Part shown: positions 42,920 through 53,515 of the stretch, in pieces
Numbering within the stretch: position 1 is the first letter of the stretch
Layout of the letters: each line of letters begins with the position of its first letter
Source of the DNA: Halictus rubicundus
Lineage: Eukaryota; Arthropoda; Insecta; Hymenoptera; Halictidae
Length of the DNA: 64,000 bases
Direction of reading: 5' to 3'
Assembly (NCBI RefSeq): GCF_050948215.1
Contig: NW_027488566.1
Location: 1,105,501-1,169,500, forward strand
The notes under the pieces: model-generated
The model's input: the letters and a program-made list of their open reading frames with translations, nothing else
What the model was told of the DNA's origin: nothing
Database searches by the model: none
Made by a program: the position numbers and the translations under genes

Positions 42920-43059
42920 GTGAAAGGAAGAATGAGTGAGTGAAAGGAAGAATGAGTGAGTGAAAGGAAGAATGAGTGAGTGAAAGCGAAAAGAAAGAAA
43001 TGTAAAGGGAACGGGATCCCTATGTAACCCGTAAGGGAACATTAAATATACATACATAC
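42920..43059 (+). repeat. Inner LINE 3' UTR with tandem repeat and 3' hairpin
   Basis: Three units of GTGAAAGGAAGAATGAGTGA at about 42917-42985 are followed by TGTAACCC-GTAA-GGGAACA, which can fold into a short hairpin, and by the ATACATACATAC tail. The outer LINE ends with the matching TGTAACCCCTAGGGGAACAATAAATG. Confidence 0.8.
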
Positions 43060-43074
43060 AGAAGGAAAGGGTGG
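43060..43074 (+). repeat. Target-site duplication of the inner LINE, right copy
   Basis: AGAAGGAAAGGGTGG, identical to 38192-38206. Confidence 0.9.
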
Positions 43075-44970
43075 TGGGATGAGGAATGTAGAGAGGAAAA
43101 AAGGAAGGTGAGGGAGGAATTGAGGAGATGGAGGAAGAAGGGGGGAGGGTGAGAATTACAGGGAAAGCAGAAAGAGGTACAGGTTGCTGTGTGAGGAGAA
43201 AAAGAAGGAGGAGAGAACGAAATGGGAAAGGGAACTGGAGGCGGTGAAGACGGAGAAGCAGATATGGCAGGTGGTGAACAGGGAAAGAAAGAAAAGAGCA
43301 TGGATAGACGAAGGAATAAAGATGGAAGGATGGAATGAGCATTTCAGGGGGCTGTTGGGTGGGGTGGAACAGAGGGAAAGGGTGGGAGGGGTAACAAGAA
43401 GAAGGCGGGACAGTGAAAGGGAAATAGAAATAGGGGAGGTAATGAGGGTGATAAAGGGGCTGAAGGAGAAGAAAGCGGCGGGTGGGGACGGAATAGAGAA
43501 TGAGGTTTGGAAATATGGAGGGAGCGAGTTGGAAATGTGGTTGTGGAGGGTATGCAATAGGGTATGGAAGGGGGAGGGTTGGGTGGAGGAGTGGTCGGAA
43601 GGGACAGTGATCCCCATTGCGAAGAAAAGGAATAGCAGAAAGGTGGAAGACTACAGGGGAGTTACGCTGTTACAAACAGCGTATAAGGTGTACGCAGCAA
43701 TCCTGGCGGAGAGGTTGAGGGAGGAGGTGGAGGAGAAAGGCATGTTACCGGCGAGTCAGACGGGGTTCAGGAAGGGGGTGGGGTGCGTAGATAATATAAA
43801 CGTGCTGAATTATCTCATAAACAGGCAGGTGAGAAGGAAGGAAAGGAAGATGGTGATCTTCTTTGTAGATTTGAAGGCGGCATTCGATGCGGTGGACACG
43901 GAAGTATTGGTGAAAGCATTAAGGGAAAGGGGAGTAAGGGAAGGGCTGGTTGTGAGGTGCGATGAGATGTTGACGGAGACGAGGAGTAAAGTTAGGGTGG
44001 GAGGGGAGTAGGGGGCAAGTTTTTGGACGATAAGGGGGGTGAGGCAGGGGTGCCCGCTAAGGCCGTTGCTGTTTACGCTGCTGCTAGCGGATATGGACGA
44101 GGTGCTGGAGAAAGGGGGATGGGTAAAATTAGGGGAGAGGAAAGTCTTTACGCTTGCGTACGCGGATGACGTGGCTATGGTGGCAGAGGATGAGGAGGGG
44201 ATGAGGGGTATGATGAGGGGGTTGGAGAGACTGGGGAAGGAGAATCTGGTTATTCGACAGGTTGGTGTGGTCGGTAATCAGCTACGGGGTGGAAATTTGG
44301 GGATGGAGGGAATGGGAAGGGCTGGGGAGACTGCAAGAGAGGTTTCTGAGATGGGTGCTAGGGGTAGAGAGGTGCACGCCGGGGTACATGGTAAGGGAAG
44401 AGTTGCAGAGGGAGATGTTGAGAGGGAGGGCGGGGTTAAGGGCATGGAGCTACGAGAAGAAGCTGAGGGAGGGAAGAGGGTGGGAGTTAGCAAGGATGTG
44501 CTTGGAACAGGTAAGAGGCAGGGGTAGAAGGGGAGGGGAGGTAGATGGGTGGGAGAATGAGAGAAGACGTTTCTGGGAAGAGAGAGGATGGTCAGCAGAG
44601 GAGGCAGAGGTGATGATGGAGGAGAAGACAGAGATAGTGAGTGGAGAGTTAGTAAAAAGGGAAAGGAGGAGGCAGCAGGAGGAGAGATGGGAAAAGATAA
44701 GGAGAGCGAGATATAATGAGTGGTATGGGAGGGTCAAGGGAGAGGGGATACCAGGATATATGAGGAAGGGGTGGGGAGAGAGTAGATGGCAAAGAGTAGC
44801 TAGATTTAGGTTGGGTAATGAGATGAGGGGTGGAAGGTATTGGATGGAGGAAGAGGAGAGAAGGTGTAGGGTCTGTGGGTGGGGATGGAAACGTAGGAAC
44901 ATGTGTGGGAGCTGTGCTGGGGAGGGGATGAGGGAAGAGGTTGGCAGGGGATGGTGGGGGAGGTGCTAGG
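43075..44970 (+). pseudogene. Outer LINE ORF2, reverse transcriptase part
   Basis: Continuation of the outer LINE. It starts at WDEECREEKRKV, then shows RT blocks GLKEKKAAGGDGIENE, DYRGVTLLQTAYKVY, QTGFRKGVGCVDNI, FFVDLKAAFDAVD, GVRQGCPLR and AYADD (near 44157-44171). It is broken by a stop near 43150 with a frame change, a TAG at 44009-44011, and a deletion near 44240 that removes the RT thumb region and joins to SYGVEIWGW. The C-terminal cysteine motif is also disturbed. It is clearly inactive and older than the inner element. Confidence 0.85.
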
Positions 44971-45395
44971 AGATGAAGGAGAGAGAGAGGTATGGATGAG
45001 GAGGTTAGAGGAGTGGAGGGAAGGTACGGGTGGAAGAGGCGCGGGGGTGGGTGGGTAGAGCAAGGTATGAATGCTTAGGAATGGAATGAATGAGTGCAGC
45101 CGGAAGAGGAGGTCCAGGGGGTAGGGGAAAGTATGGGTGAGAGGTAGGGGAGGGGGAGTAGAGATGGTATGAGTGTGTGTGTGAGAGGTAAAACGGGAAC
45201 GTGGCGTACGCTACAGTAAGAACTCTCTCTCTCTCTCTCTCTTACGGAAACTAGTTAAATTAAGTTAGGATAAAATAAGTTAGGTTAACTTAGGTTAAGC
45301 ATAGTTTAAGTTTTAGGTTAAGAGTTAGGTTAAGAAGAGCGGTGTGGAACCGAATTGTAACCCCTAGGGGAACAATAAATGATACTACTACATTT
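44971..45395 (+). mobile_element. Outer LINE 3' UTR and tail
   Basis: GGGAG-rich sequence, a (CT)n run at 45221-45241, then TTAGGTTAA-type repeats to about 45330 and the terminal TGTAACCCCTAGGGGAACAATAAATGATACTACTACA-like tail. A possible degenerate target duplication (TTGTCG before 35682 and after the tail at 45399) was seen but is not convincing. Confidence 0.65.
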
Positions 45396-45529
45396 ATTGT
45401 CGCTTAGGTCAAACCTGACGGTTGGCCTTACCACTGTACATAGTTTTTTGTGAAGTTCGTCCGTTGACGAACCGCTAGACGGTGAATAGAGTGCTCGTCC
45501 CTAGAAGAAGAGTTTATTCTCCCGTCTAA
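45396..45529. other. Short flank, nothing identified
   Basis: Between the LINE tail and the first open codon of the Mutator-like gene. It contains a stop codon in frame with that gene at 45527. Confidence 0.4.
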
Positions 45530-47927
45530 TCCGAAACAATAGAAGAGACGGAAAAAACCGTCGAAAATGAGAATCTTGTCGTGGAAAGAGAAACGACAGT
45601 CGAGGAAAGATTGTGCCTCTCTGACGGTTTGAGCATCGTGGACATGCACCACGTCTTTCAGCAAATGAAGCTGATAGCCGAACATTCGGGAACATTCGAG
45701 TGTTCGACCAGACATTTGGAAATAAAAAATCTCAAGAGATTCGGTTTGAAGACCACACTGGTCATAGAATGCAAGATGTGCAATTACAGAACCGAAGTCC
45801 ATAGTCAGCCTGGAGATGCTGAAACCATGGATATCAACCGAAGCGCGGTCGCCGGAACAATGACAACTGGAGGCGGATACGGGAAAATGGAAGAATTTCT
45901 CGCAGCCATAAACGTTCCGTGCATGTCGAGGAGGCAGTACCGCAAATATCACGACTACATCGTCAACGGATTCGGCGCTGCTGTGGAAGAGGAAATGATG
46001 ACAGCGACTGAAGAGGAGAAGAGGCTAGCCGTTGAAAGAGGCGACGTCCTCCCATGTGGAATTCCACACATTCCCGTCGTGGCTGACGGAAGCTGGATGA
46101 AGCGGTCGTACCGGACAGGGAAATACGACTCGATGTCTGGTGTGGGCGTTATCATGGGCTACCACACGAAGAAAGTGTTGTTCATTGCAGTCAAGAACAA
46201 GACTTGCTGCATTTGCCAAGCTGCGACGAAACTGTAAAAAGAAGCAAGGCAACACCAATGTTTCAAGAATTGGGGCGCAAACCGGACATCCACCAGAATG
46301 GAGAGCGAAGCCATAGCAGAGGGATTCAACACCAGTGTCGAAAAACGAGGACTTGTATATTCGACACTGATTGTTGACGGCGATAGCAGCGTGTACAAAA
46401 GAATAATAGACTGCGACCCATATAAAAATTTGGTTCGTGTCAAGAAAATTGAATGCACGAATCATTTGACGCGCAACTTCTGCAACAAGATGAAAGATGT
46501 TGCGAAGTAGACTCCGCCCGGAAAGCTGAGGAAAACTGTAGAGAATAATATTCTGCGGATGCGCACGGACATCATGAAAGCTGCAGAATACAGATGCCAG
46601 CAGCCGAACCTGCCGATGTCTCAGAAAGTGAGAAATTTGCTTGCAGATATCAAGAATGTGCCCAGCCACGTGTTTGGCGAACACGAGAAATGCAAAGAAT
46701 TAGGATACTTCTGCGATGGAACACCGAAGATGGACGAACAGAATATTGTTCCGCAATTGTCAACCGTTGGTGTCTACGAAACCATCAAGGACATCATCCG
46801 GATACTATCGGCGTATTCCGAAAGCCTCCTCTACCGAACCAACAACAGCGCGGTGGAGAGCTTCAACTCCGTTATTGCAAAACATATTGACGGAAAGAGA
46901 CTACATTTCGGCCAAAGAGGATCGTACTTCGCAAGATGTGCCGCTGCTGTGGTACAATACAATACAGGCGAAGCATTGTCTCGCTTATGCAAAGCTATGG
47001 TAAAAGAATCGCCATAAGTTTTGAAAAATATGGAAGAACGACGCAAAAAGAAAGTCTCAGAAAATGCCGAAAAGAAGAGGACCACGAAGAGCACGAAGAA
47101 GCAGTTCCGCGCAGTCCAAGATTCGGATTATGGACCAAACGCGGAGAAAGAAGACATGGACAAATGCATGTTTGATCTGCAGATAGAAAAGCAGATGGAA
47201 ATGCTAAACAATTGGCAGAAGGACCGAGAAAACATCGAGCAGGATACCATTGGACAGAACGCAAACACAAATTGGATGACGTACAGGTCGAAGCTTTTGA
47301 CTGCGTCCAACTTCCGCGCCGTGTGCCACCGAAAAAACCACGCTTTGTTCGAAGCTGGTGAGGACGTTGCTCTATCCACGCCCGCTAACCGTTCCCGCTC
47401 TAGAGTATGGAAGGGAGAATGAAGATATTGCTCGCGAAGAATTAGCAAGAAAAAACATTCAAATTCGACGATGTGGCCTTTTCATCGATCCATCGATTCC
47501 CTATTTGGGAGCATCGCCAGACGGTGTGATAGATGACGACGGTATTGTGGAAATAAAATGCCCACAAACCGCAGAGAATTTAACGCCAGAAGAGGCAATA
47601 AGCACAGTACCAGCTGTCAAGAAAATATTTGCAGACAGTGCAGGTACTGCATTGAAGAAACCCCACGAGTACTACTACCAAGTACATGGGTAGCTACACG
47701 CAACTGGTAGAAAATACTGCCTGTTTTGCCTGTGGACGAAAAAAGGAATTAAGACAATTAAAGTTGAGAGAGACGACGAATTTTGGCAACGTAAGATGAA
47801 GCCAAAATTGTCGCGTTTTTATATCGATTGTATGCTGCCGGAAATAGTCGACAGCAGACATACAAGAGGCATGCCCATTCGGGAACCTGAATATATTCTC
47901 GAAGCCAGAGAAAGTACAAAGAGATAG
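45530..47927 (+). pseudogene. Mutator-like transposase with C-terminal YqaJ-type nuclease
   Basis: One long degraded frame. The N-terminal zinc-binding-like part is followed by a Mutator-like catalytic core: D in VVADGSWMKRSYRTGKYDS, D in LIVDGDSSVYKRI and E in NSAVESFNSVIAKHIDGKR. After a lysine-rich linker comes a nuclease-like domain (NWMTYRSKLLTASNF, ALEYGRENEDIAREEL, YLGASPDGVIDDDGIVEIKCP, YYYQVHGQ-like), matching YqaJ/lambda-exonuclease motifs with D and E-x-K. In-frame stops lie at 46235, 46508, 47015 and 47691, with one frameshift near 47385. The last stop looks like a CAG to TAG change. Start codon not identified. Such fusions are known in arthropod genomes. Confidence 0.82.
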
Positions 47928-48239
47928 AAAAGTGGAAAAAATATTAAAGTATTATGCCACGTCGGGATACACCCAGTAAGCAAAATGCTTTGAATCTGCC
48001 ACTAAAATTTGACTCGGAAGTGCCATCTATCTGCCGCCGCATTACCATATGTATTCCAGTAGAAAGTCTGCCACGCCATATTCGTGCCAAACTTTCGCTT
48101 CGATCAGCCTTCGTTATAGAGGGCAGGTCCGTCGCAATAAGAACGGGGTAACCTTGTTCTGAAAGTAAATATCAGGAAAAATCGGAATAAACGACAAGAG
48201 GGAAAATTGAATTTACAAACGTATTTATTTTAATCTTAA

Positions 48240-48365
48240 TCTATTTTTATTTTACATATATTTGTATCATATTATTTATTTGTTTCATATTTATAATCTT
48301 AAGAAAGAATACGAATAGACAATAAAATTAAAAAAAATGAACTGTACAAGTTACATGAAGGAAAT
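48240..48365. repeat. Element-internal segment S, left copy (start)
   Basis: 48284-48365 together with 48962-49036 and 50397-50746 equals 56128-56592 once two solo LTRs are removed. AT-rich; weak exon-like content on the minus strand. Confidence 0.7.
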
Positions 48366-48956
48366 TGTTTGAGATTGGCGCGTGCGGACGCCATAATGCC
48401 TCACCGTTCTCAACCGCGCGACTGCCAATCATAGAGTGTCCCGCGACACGCGCTAGAACACCGACAAACAGCGTCTGTTATCGAGGCTCGCGCGGGCGAA
48501 AACCCTCAAGCGTGATTCGCGGAAAACAGGCTCAATCCTTCTGGAATGTTCTTGAAGCAAAACCGGAAACATCTGCGCGTGACGGACTTCCCGAAGGATC
48601 GAGGTAATAAAACCGAGAGAGAACCGTTACTCGCTCTCTTTCTGGAAACCCGAGTCAGCTGTGCGTTACGTAATAAGAGACAAATTTCGAGATCGTTTGC
48701 TTATCAGTCATTTATTATATTTCTTCAACCGTTGAGACAAACTGAAACTTTACAGTGAGAAAATACAGTTAATTTATTGCAAATCTGCCTTCCATTCAAT
48801 TCATTCATACAGTCCGCTTTCTCCACTTTCACTCAGCATACTTTCATACCATTCCAAATACACACTCATCCACAATCCTTTAATTTTCCTCGCGAGTTTA
48901 GTTGCATTCTTCTTAGTTTCCCGCGAATCTTTCCAAGCAGGGAAAGATACGAAACA
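48366..48956 (+). mobile_element. Solo LTR, 591 bp, TSD GAAAT
   Basis: TGTTTGAGATTGG ... GATACGAAACA between perfect GAAAT duplications (48361-48365 and 48957-48961). The empty site is present at 56200-56207 (AGGAAACAAAAATG). It contains an AATAAA-like word near 48605. No other copy is in the window; orientation is a guess. Confidence 0.85.
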
Positions 48957-49036
48957 GAAATAAAAATGATATAAAATTCAATTATCATAACAAGACTGTT
49001 ATAAAATAAAAAAAATATTCAAATCTTAAAATAATG

Positions 49037-50396
49037 TGCAACGAGACGTATGTGTCTCGTTGCGAGCGAGTTTGTACCTTGGCCCGCATCACCGGCTAGG
49101 ACCAGCCGCGTGCCAATCCGCAAATCCAGCCCGGGCGCGGACCAATCGGCGTGTGCCGAAGATTCGCGAACGAGCACACGAGGTCCGCGTTCGGGCTATA
49201 AAGATCGCGACGAAACCACCCGAGAGCGGAGTTGGTCTGGAGCAGCTCTCGGGCGAACACACGAGCCCAGATCCTCTCGCAGCCGCGCAGAATCGTGCTA
49301 GCCTCGGTTTACTATCGGGCGAACACGCCGAAGCGCTGGGATCGGCCGAGGCTTGCGTGGGTTTACGTCCCATACGTCGAAACCGAGACCGCGATCAGGT
49401 TCTGGGAGGCAGTCGATCGACGGCCTGCTCTTTTCAGAGCACCGTAGTTTCGACACTCCGGACCGTCATCCCCACTCCTCGGACCCGTTCCCGCATCCCG
49501 CGCTCCCGTCCGAGATTCCGCGTCGCGCTCCAGACGTTCAGTCTCCAACCGACCGCAGCAGCGTGTGGAGCTCGCCTCACGGTATACTACCGGGGACGAG
49601 CTACCTCGCCGGTTTCGAGTCGTAGGCATTAGGTCTACGTCTGTGCCTACGAACTCGGGCCGCGGCCGCGCGGGGACGACAGACAGAGCGTTCCGCGAAT
49701 CTCGCACCTCCTCACCGCGCCTCGCAAGCCCAGCCGACGCAGGAACCGACGCCAGTCCACTATCACCTGCTGGGCCGCGGCCGTTACGATCATCTCGCTG
49801 AGGCGACCGCGTGAAGAGAGTCGGGGAGGTTCGGGACCGCGCCGAGAGCGCCCGAACGCCGTGCCAACGCCAAGCGAGCCCGGCTCGCCCCGCTCTCCGC
49901 GCACCGTACCAAACCGGATTCCGGCTTTTCCGCCGCCGTCCGCCGACGAACGGCGTCCACCGCGATACTCCGGACCACCGCGACCTGTACCGGAACCGGA
50001 GATACCGACGCTCCGGGCATAGGATAGGGATAAGTCGCGTATTAGTTATTAAGGCCGTTAGATTTAGGTACCGCGTAAGATAGGGTTAAGTTCGATCGTA
50101 GGATAGGTCCGCGCCGTTACTGGGTGTCCACGCTCACGGTTCATTGTTTTGTTTTGCTTCTTTATCACCAGGCCGGACGAGAGACAGGCCCCCGTCGAGA
50201 CTCCGGCGCCGGACCCACGGGGAATCCGGCCTCCGGCAATATTTAAAATAAAGTATAGTTATTTTCTTTCCCTTAAACCGAGCATTTTCATTTAACCACC
50301 TCGTTCCCCTCCCCAAAGAACCCTGGTCGCTGAGCCAATCCGGGGAGGGCTCGCACGCCTCGCGGCGCTTCCCGCGACGAGGCGTGTACCGTTACA
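49037..50396 (+). mobile_element. Solo LTR (family TGCAACGAG), 1360 bp, TSD AATG
   Basis: Second copy of the LTR at 959-2334: starts TGCAACGAGAC, TATAAA at 49197-49202, AATAAA near 50247, ends ACCGTTACA. The AATG duplication is perfect (49033-49036 and 50397-50400). The empty site TTAAAATAATGGAAATAAAA is intact at 56273-56292. Confidence 0.92.
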
Positions 50397-51199
50397 AATG
50401 GAAATAAAACCATCGAATGGAAAATAAGGTGTAGGGATGCTTAAGAAGAGTTTAATTAATATATATTATATAGTGTAGGTCATAGGTTATTAACAATATA
50501 TTTATTTATTTATTTTTGCTATGCTTCCTCTTATCAGCGGACACGGACAGCACACCACTCTTGAAGTTTCTACTTCCTACAAACAAAAAGGGCCTTACAT
50601 TAGGACGTGATATGGATATGTGTTCTGTTCTCATTGTACAATCGATATAATTCGAAGAAAAAAAATTTTTTTAATTCTAGGATAATGTATATACTCACTT
50701 TGCCATTTCCACTTATGAGATGAAATGTCTTCAATTATAACTACCCAGTTAGCCAAATGCCCACTCGACCAAATCGAGTGGAATGTGTGCTGCACACATT
50801 GCGAGCATAAGACTTATGTATTTTGTACCAAACCCTGCTCGAAGCTGAATTTGGTCCTCATGTGATATGATTTTGGTACTGAAATTTATCGCCAAATTCC
50901 TAGTCGAATGCGGATACAGATGGATTTCACAATCCATGCGAAGTCTCCACGTAAAATTCCATGCGGAATCATGTGGTCTTTTCGAGCCAAACTGTGCCTT
51001 CGATATAGAGGGCAGGTCCGTCGCATTAAGAACAGACGTAACCTTGTTCTAACAGTAAATATCGGTAAAAATTGAAGTAAATCTTCCTGTGTAGGGTGGG
51101 AAAAGGTATTTTATATAAGTTTCAATGCGTAATAAAGATAAAGTGATGCGTAAACACCACAATGTGTCGTGAAAGACAAAGTGCCGTGTTGTGGAAGGC

Positions 51200-51365
51200 G
51201 AAGAGCGTACGTGCGAGAAAGAGAGAGAGAGAGAGAACGAGCGCGAAGACTGTGCATGCGAGAGAGAGAGCGCGAAGAGTGTGCGAGACAGAGAGAGCAC
51301 GAGGAGTGTGCGAGAGAGAGAGAGAAAAGAGCGCGAAGAGTGTGCGTGCGAGAGGAAGTGGATTC
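51200..51365 (+). repeat. Subterminal minisatellite (GAGAGAG..GCGCGAAGAGTGTGCG)
   Basis: About four units of a 30-45-bp motif GCGCGAAGAGTGTGCGTGCGAGAGAG. The mirror copy is at 61548-61705. Subterminal repeats that bind the element's own proteins are typical of CACTA elements in plants; a similar role here is inferred. Confidence 0.65.
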
Positions 51366-51699
51366 GAAGAAGATTGAAAGAAGGATTTGGAAAGGGATGA
51401 CGGAATATTTTTAATATCTATTAATTTTTTATATAATTGAATTTATTTTTTAACTCTTACAATTAGCACTAAATAGTGCTGTTTGGAGCACTGAAAAGTG
51501 CTGTTTGTTGCTTTTTTTTTATTTTTTATTTTTATTATTTAAAGTGGAGGGAGGTTGAATGCTTTACGCACAACTTCTCAGGGCCATTCTAACCCCGAGA
51601 AAGTGTGGGACTCCCCAAGCGATCGCCCCCCCTTTCAGAGGGGCAATGTGATGGCGAGGGTTTACCCACTAAAACTCCTCCCTCCACTTGCGCCCCCGG

Positions 51700-52893
51700 T
51701 TACTGCTGTTGTCCCTGCTCCCAGGGATTGGGTGGTCTCATACTGTTGGTCGGTTTCTTGTGCCAGACCCTTTCTTTCCTCGCTTTCAGCACCACTCGCA
51801 TCGAATCCTGATATTCGAGGCGGGTGGGCCTTGCAAAAGCTCTGCTTTCGCAAGCTGCATCTGCAACATTAATTTACAAAGATTATTATGCGGTCATATT
51901 AATGTTAATGTATTAAAGTATTTATGTAATGTATTAAGTAATAAATAATTCTTACCGAAAAGGGCCCGCACAATCTTTGTGAGATACAATGGTTGGCGGC
52001 TCTCCTTGCCAAACCACGTATAAAATTGTAAGAGACTGTCTGTGAGAGACTCTCTAAAAGAGGCACTCAGTGCCTCTTTTAAATTAGAGCCACCCAAATA
52101 GGCAAAGTAGTCAACCTAAAAAATAATATATCATTAATATATACACTCACACGTGCGCGCGCACATAGCAGTGGAATAAATGCATACACTTACCACATTA
52201 TTGTACTGCTCGTCTGAGCAGTTTTCAAAATTGTCTACATCTTCCCTCGTTTGAAGAGGTAGACAATCCGGCTTTCGCCCATAATGCCTTGGTCTATCCT
52301 TCCTGCTTAGTAGTCTACAAAGAAAAAGTAAATTTTGTTAATTCTTATTAAGTATTGCCATCATACTACTGTAGTTTCAATTTGTTAAATTACATACTTA
52401 TCTATTTTTTGGTTCATGTGGTCCATCCTTTTTACTAGGTCATTGTAATGCCAGATAGTGAGTTCTCCGGGGGGATGCATGGTATAGGATGGTGTAGGTG
52501 GTGGTATAGGAGGTTGTGGTGGTATAGGATGAGGATGCGGATAAATCTATCGGGGACGTTGATGAAGGTACAGGTGTTACAGGTGCATGTGAGGGATTGG
52601 AAAGCAATCCCCCCGTTGTTCCCCGTTGTTCTGGCGAATTTGCTTCTAGAAGCTGTAGTAGCTCCTCATCGGAGCCGACGGGAGTAGGCGACCTAATGAT
52701 GCGGCGTTTCCGTCGCTGTAGTGCCTCTTCCGACGAGGTGGTTTGGTACCTCGCCGGTTTATGAATCGTCCTCCCTGGTCGGCGGTCTCGAATCTCAAAA
52801 ACATATCAAAAATAATATAATGACATACCGATAATATATATAATATTTTAGATTAATTATATCATAGAGGAGACTGAAACTCACCGATTCCAT
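51700..52893 (-). pseudogene. DUF4806-like gene of the nested element
   Basis: The same five-exon structure as 59899-61092: exons 52893-52885, 52793-52398, 52314-52194, 52115-51956 and 51860-51700, with GT-AG introns. Exons 3 and 4 have the same lengths as in the other copy (121 and 160 bp). Exon 2 is 396 bp instead of 419 and its reading phase no longer fits exon 3, so a frameshift lies in the proline-rich segment around 52480-52560. Conserved parts include RRPGRTIHKPARYQTTSS, GRKPDCLPLQTREDVDNFENCS and GGSNLKEALSASFRESLTDSLL. Probably non-functional. Confidence 0.75.
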
Positions 52894-53515
52894 TGTCTTT
52901 GAAATGCCTTCCATTGCTGCTTTCGGAATGTTGCATTCACGAATGCACAATAGCGAATAACCGTAGCGATTTTCATTTTTCTGCATGCGGTCGTTTTAAA
53001 ACAAATGACATTCATATTTCGCGCCAACTGTGCGCATGCCCTTAAGGATATAACACAATAATACGCGTAAATATTAATGCACACTTTTATAATTTAATTA
53101 ATTTAATTCTTAATTTTTAATTTTAATTCATTAATTTCTTTAAACGCTATAATGTCTATAACTTTTAATTTATGATGCGCGTATGTTAGGTGTTGCGCGT
53201 TACGCGATCATGCGCAGTGCAGTTTGCGACACCAGACCGGGAATAACACCTCTCACGACGAAGGTGTCGGTGATTCGATACGCGCTCTGATTCCGTCTTG
53301 TTTGATTAGTGATTCCTTTGTTAGTTAATTACAAATTATTAAGTTCGTGAATTAACTCTAAAGCAGTGAATACTGGATGAGCAGTGGATTCGAAGGAAGG
53401 AAGGATAGAAGCAGAGAAAACGCCAGATAAGTATTGCCACGTGGTATTGTTAACAATACACGTAACAAATTATTATATATTTTGTATATTCTTTATTCAG
53501 TTTTCTTTTACACCC

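Larger units (their letters stand above)
38207..43059 (+). mobile_element. Inner LINE, full length (4853 bp)
   Basis: It begins GCCGTTTCCGGTTAG and ends in an ATACATACATAC tail after TGTAACCCGTAAGGGAACATTAAAT, between perfect 15-bp duplications. It has a 5' UTR of about 330 bp, ORF1, ORF2 and a ~165-bp 3' UTR. It has an L1-like ORF1 and an APE-type ORF2. Only one nonsense codon was seen in ORF2. The clade is not assigned. Confidence 0.9.

Noticed and set aside
43061..45395. A third, independent 5'-truncated LINE
   Set aside because: The 15-bp duplication and the codon continuity at the WWD motif show that this is the 3' half of the outer LINE.
45398..45404. TTGTCG as target duplication of the outer LINE
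   Set aside because: Only six bases match and they are not flush with the element ends on both sides.
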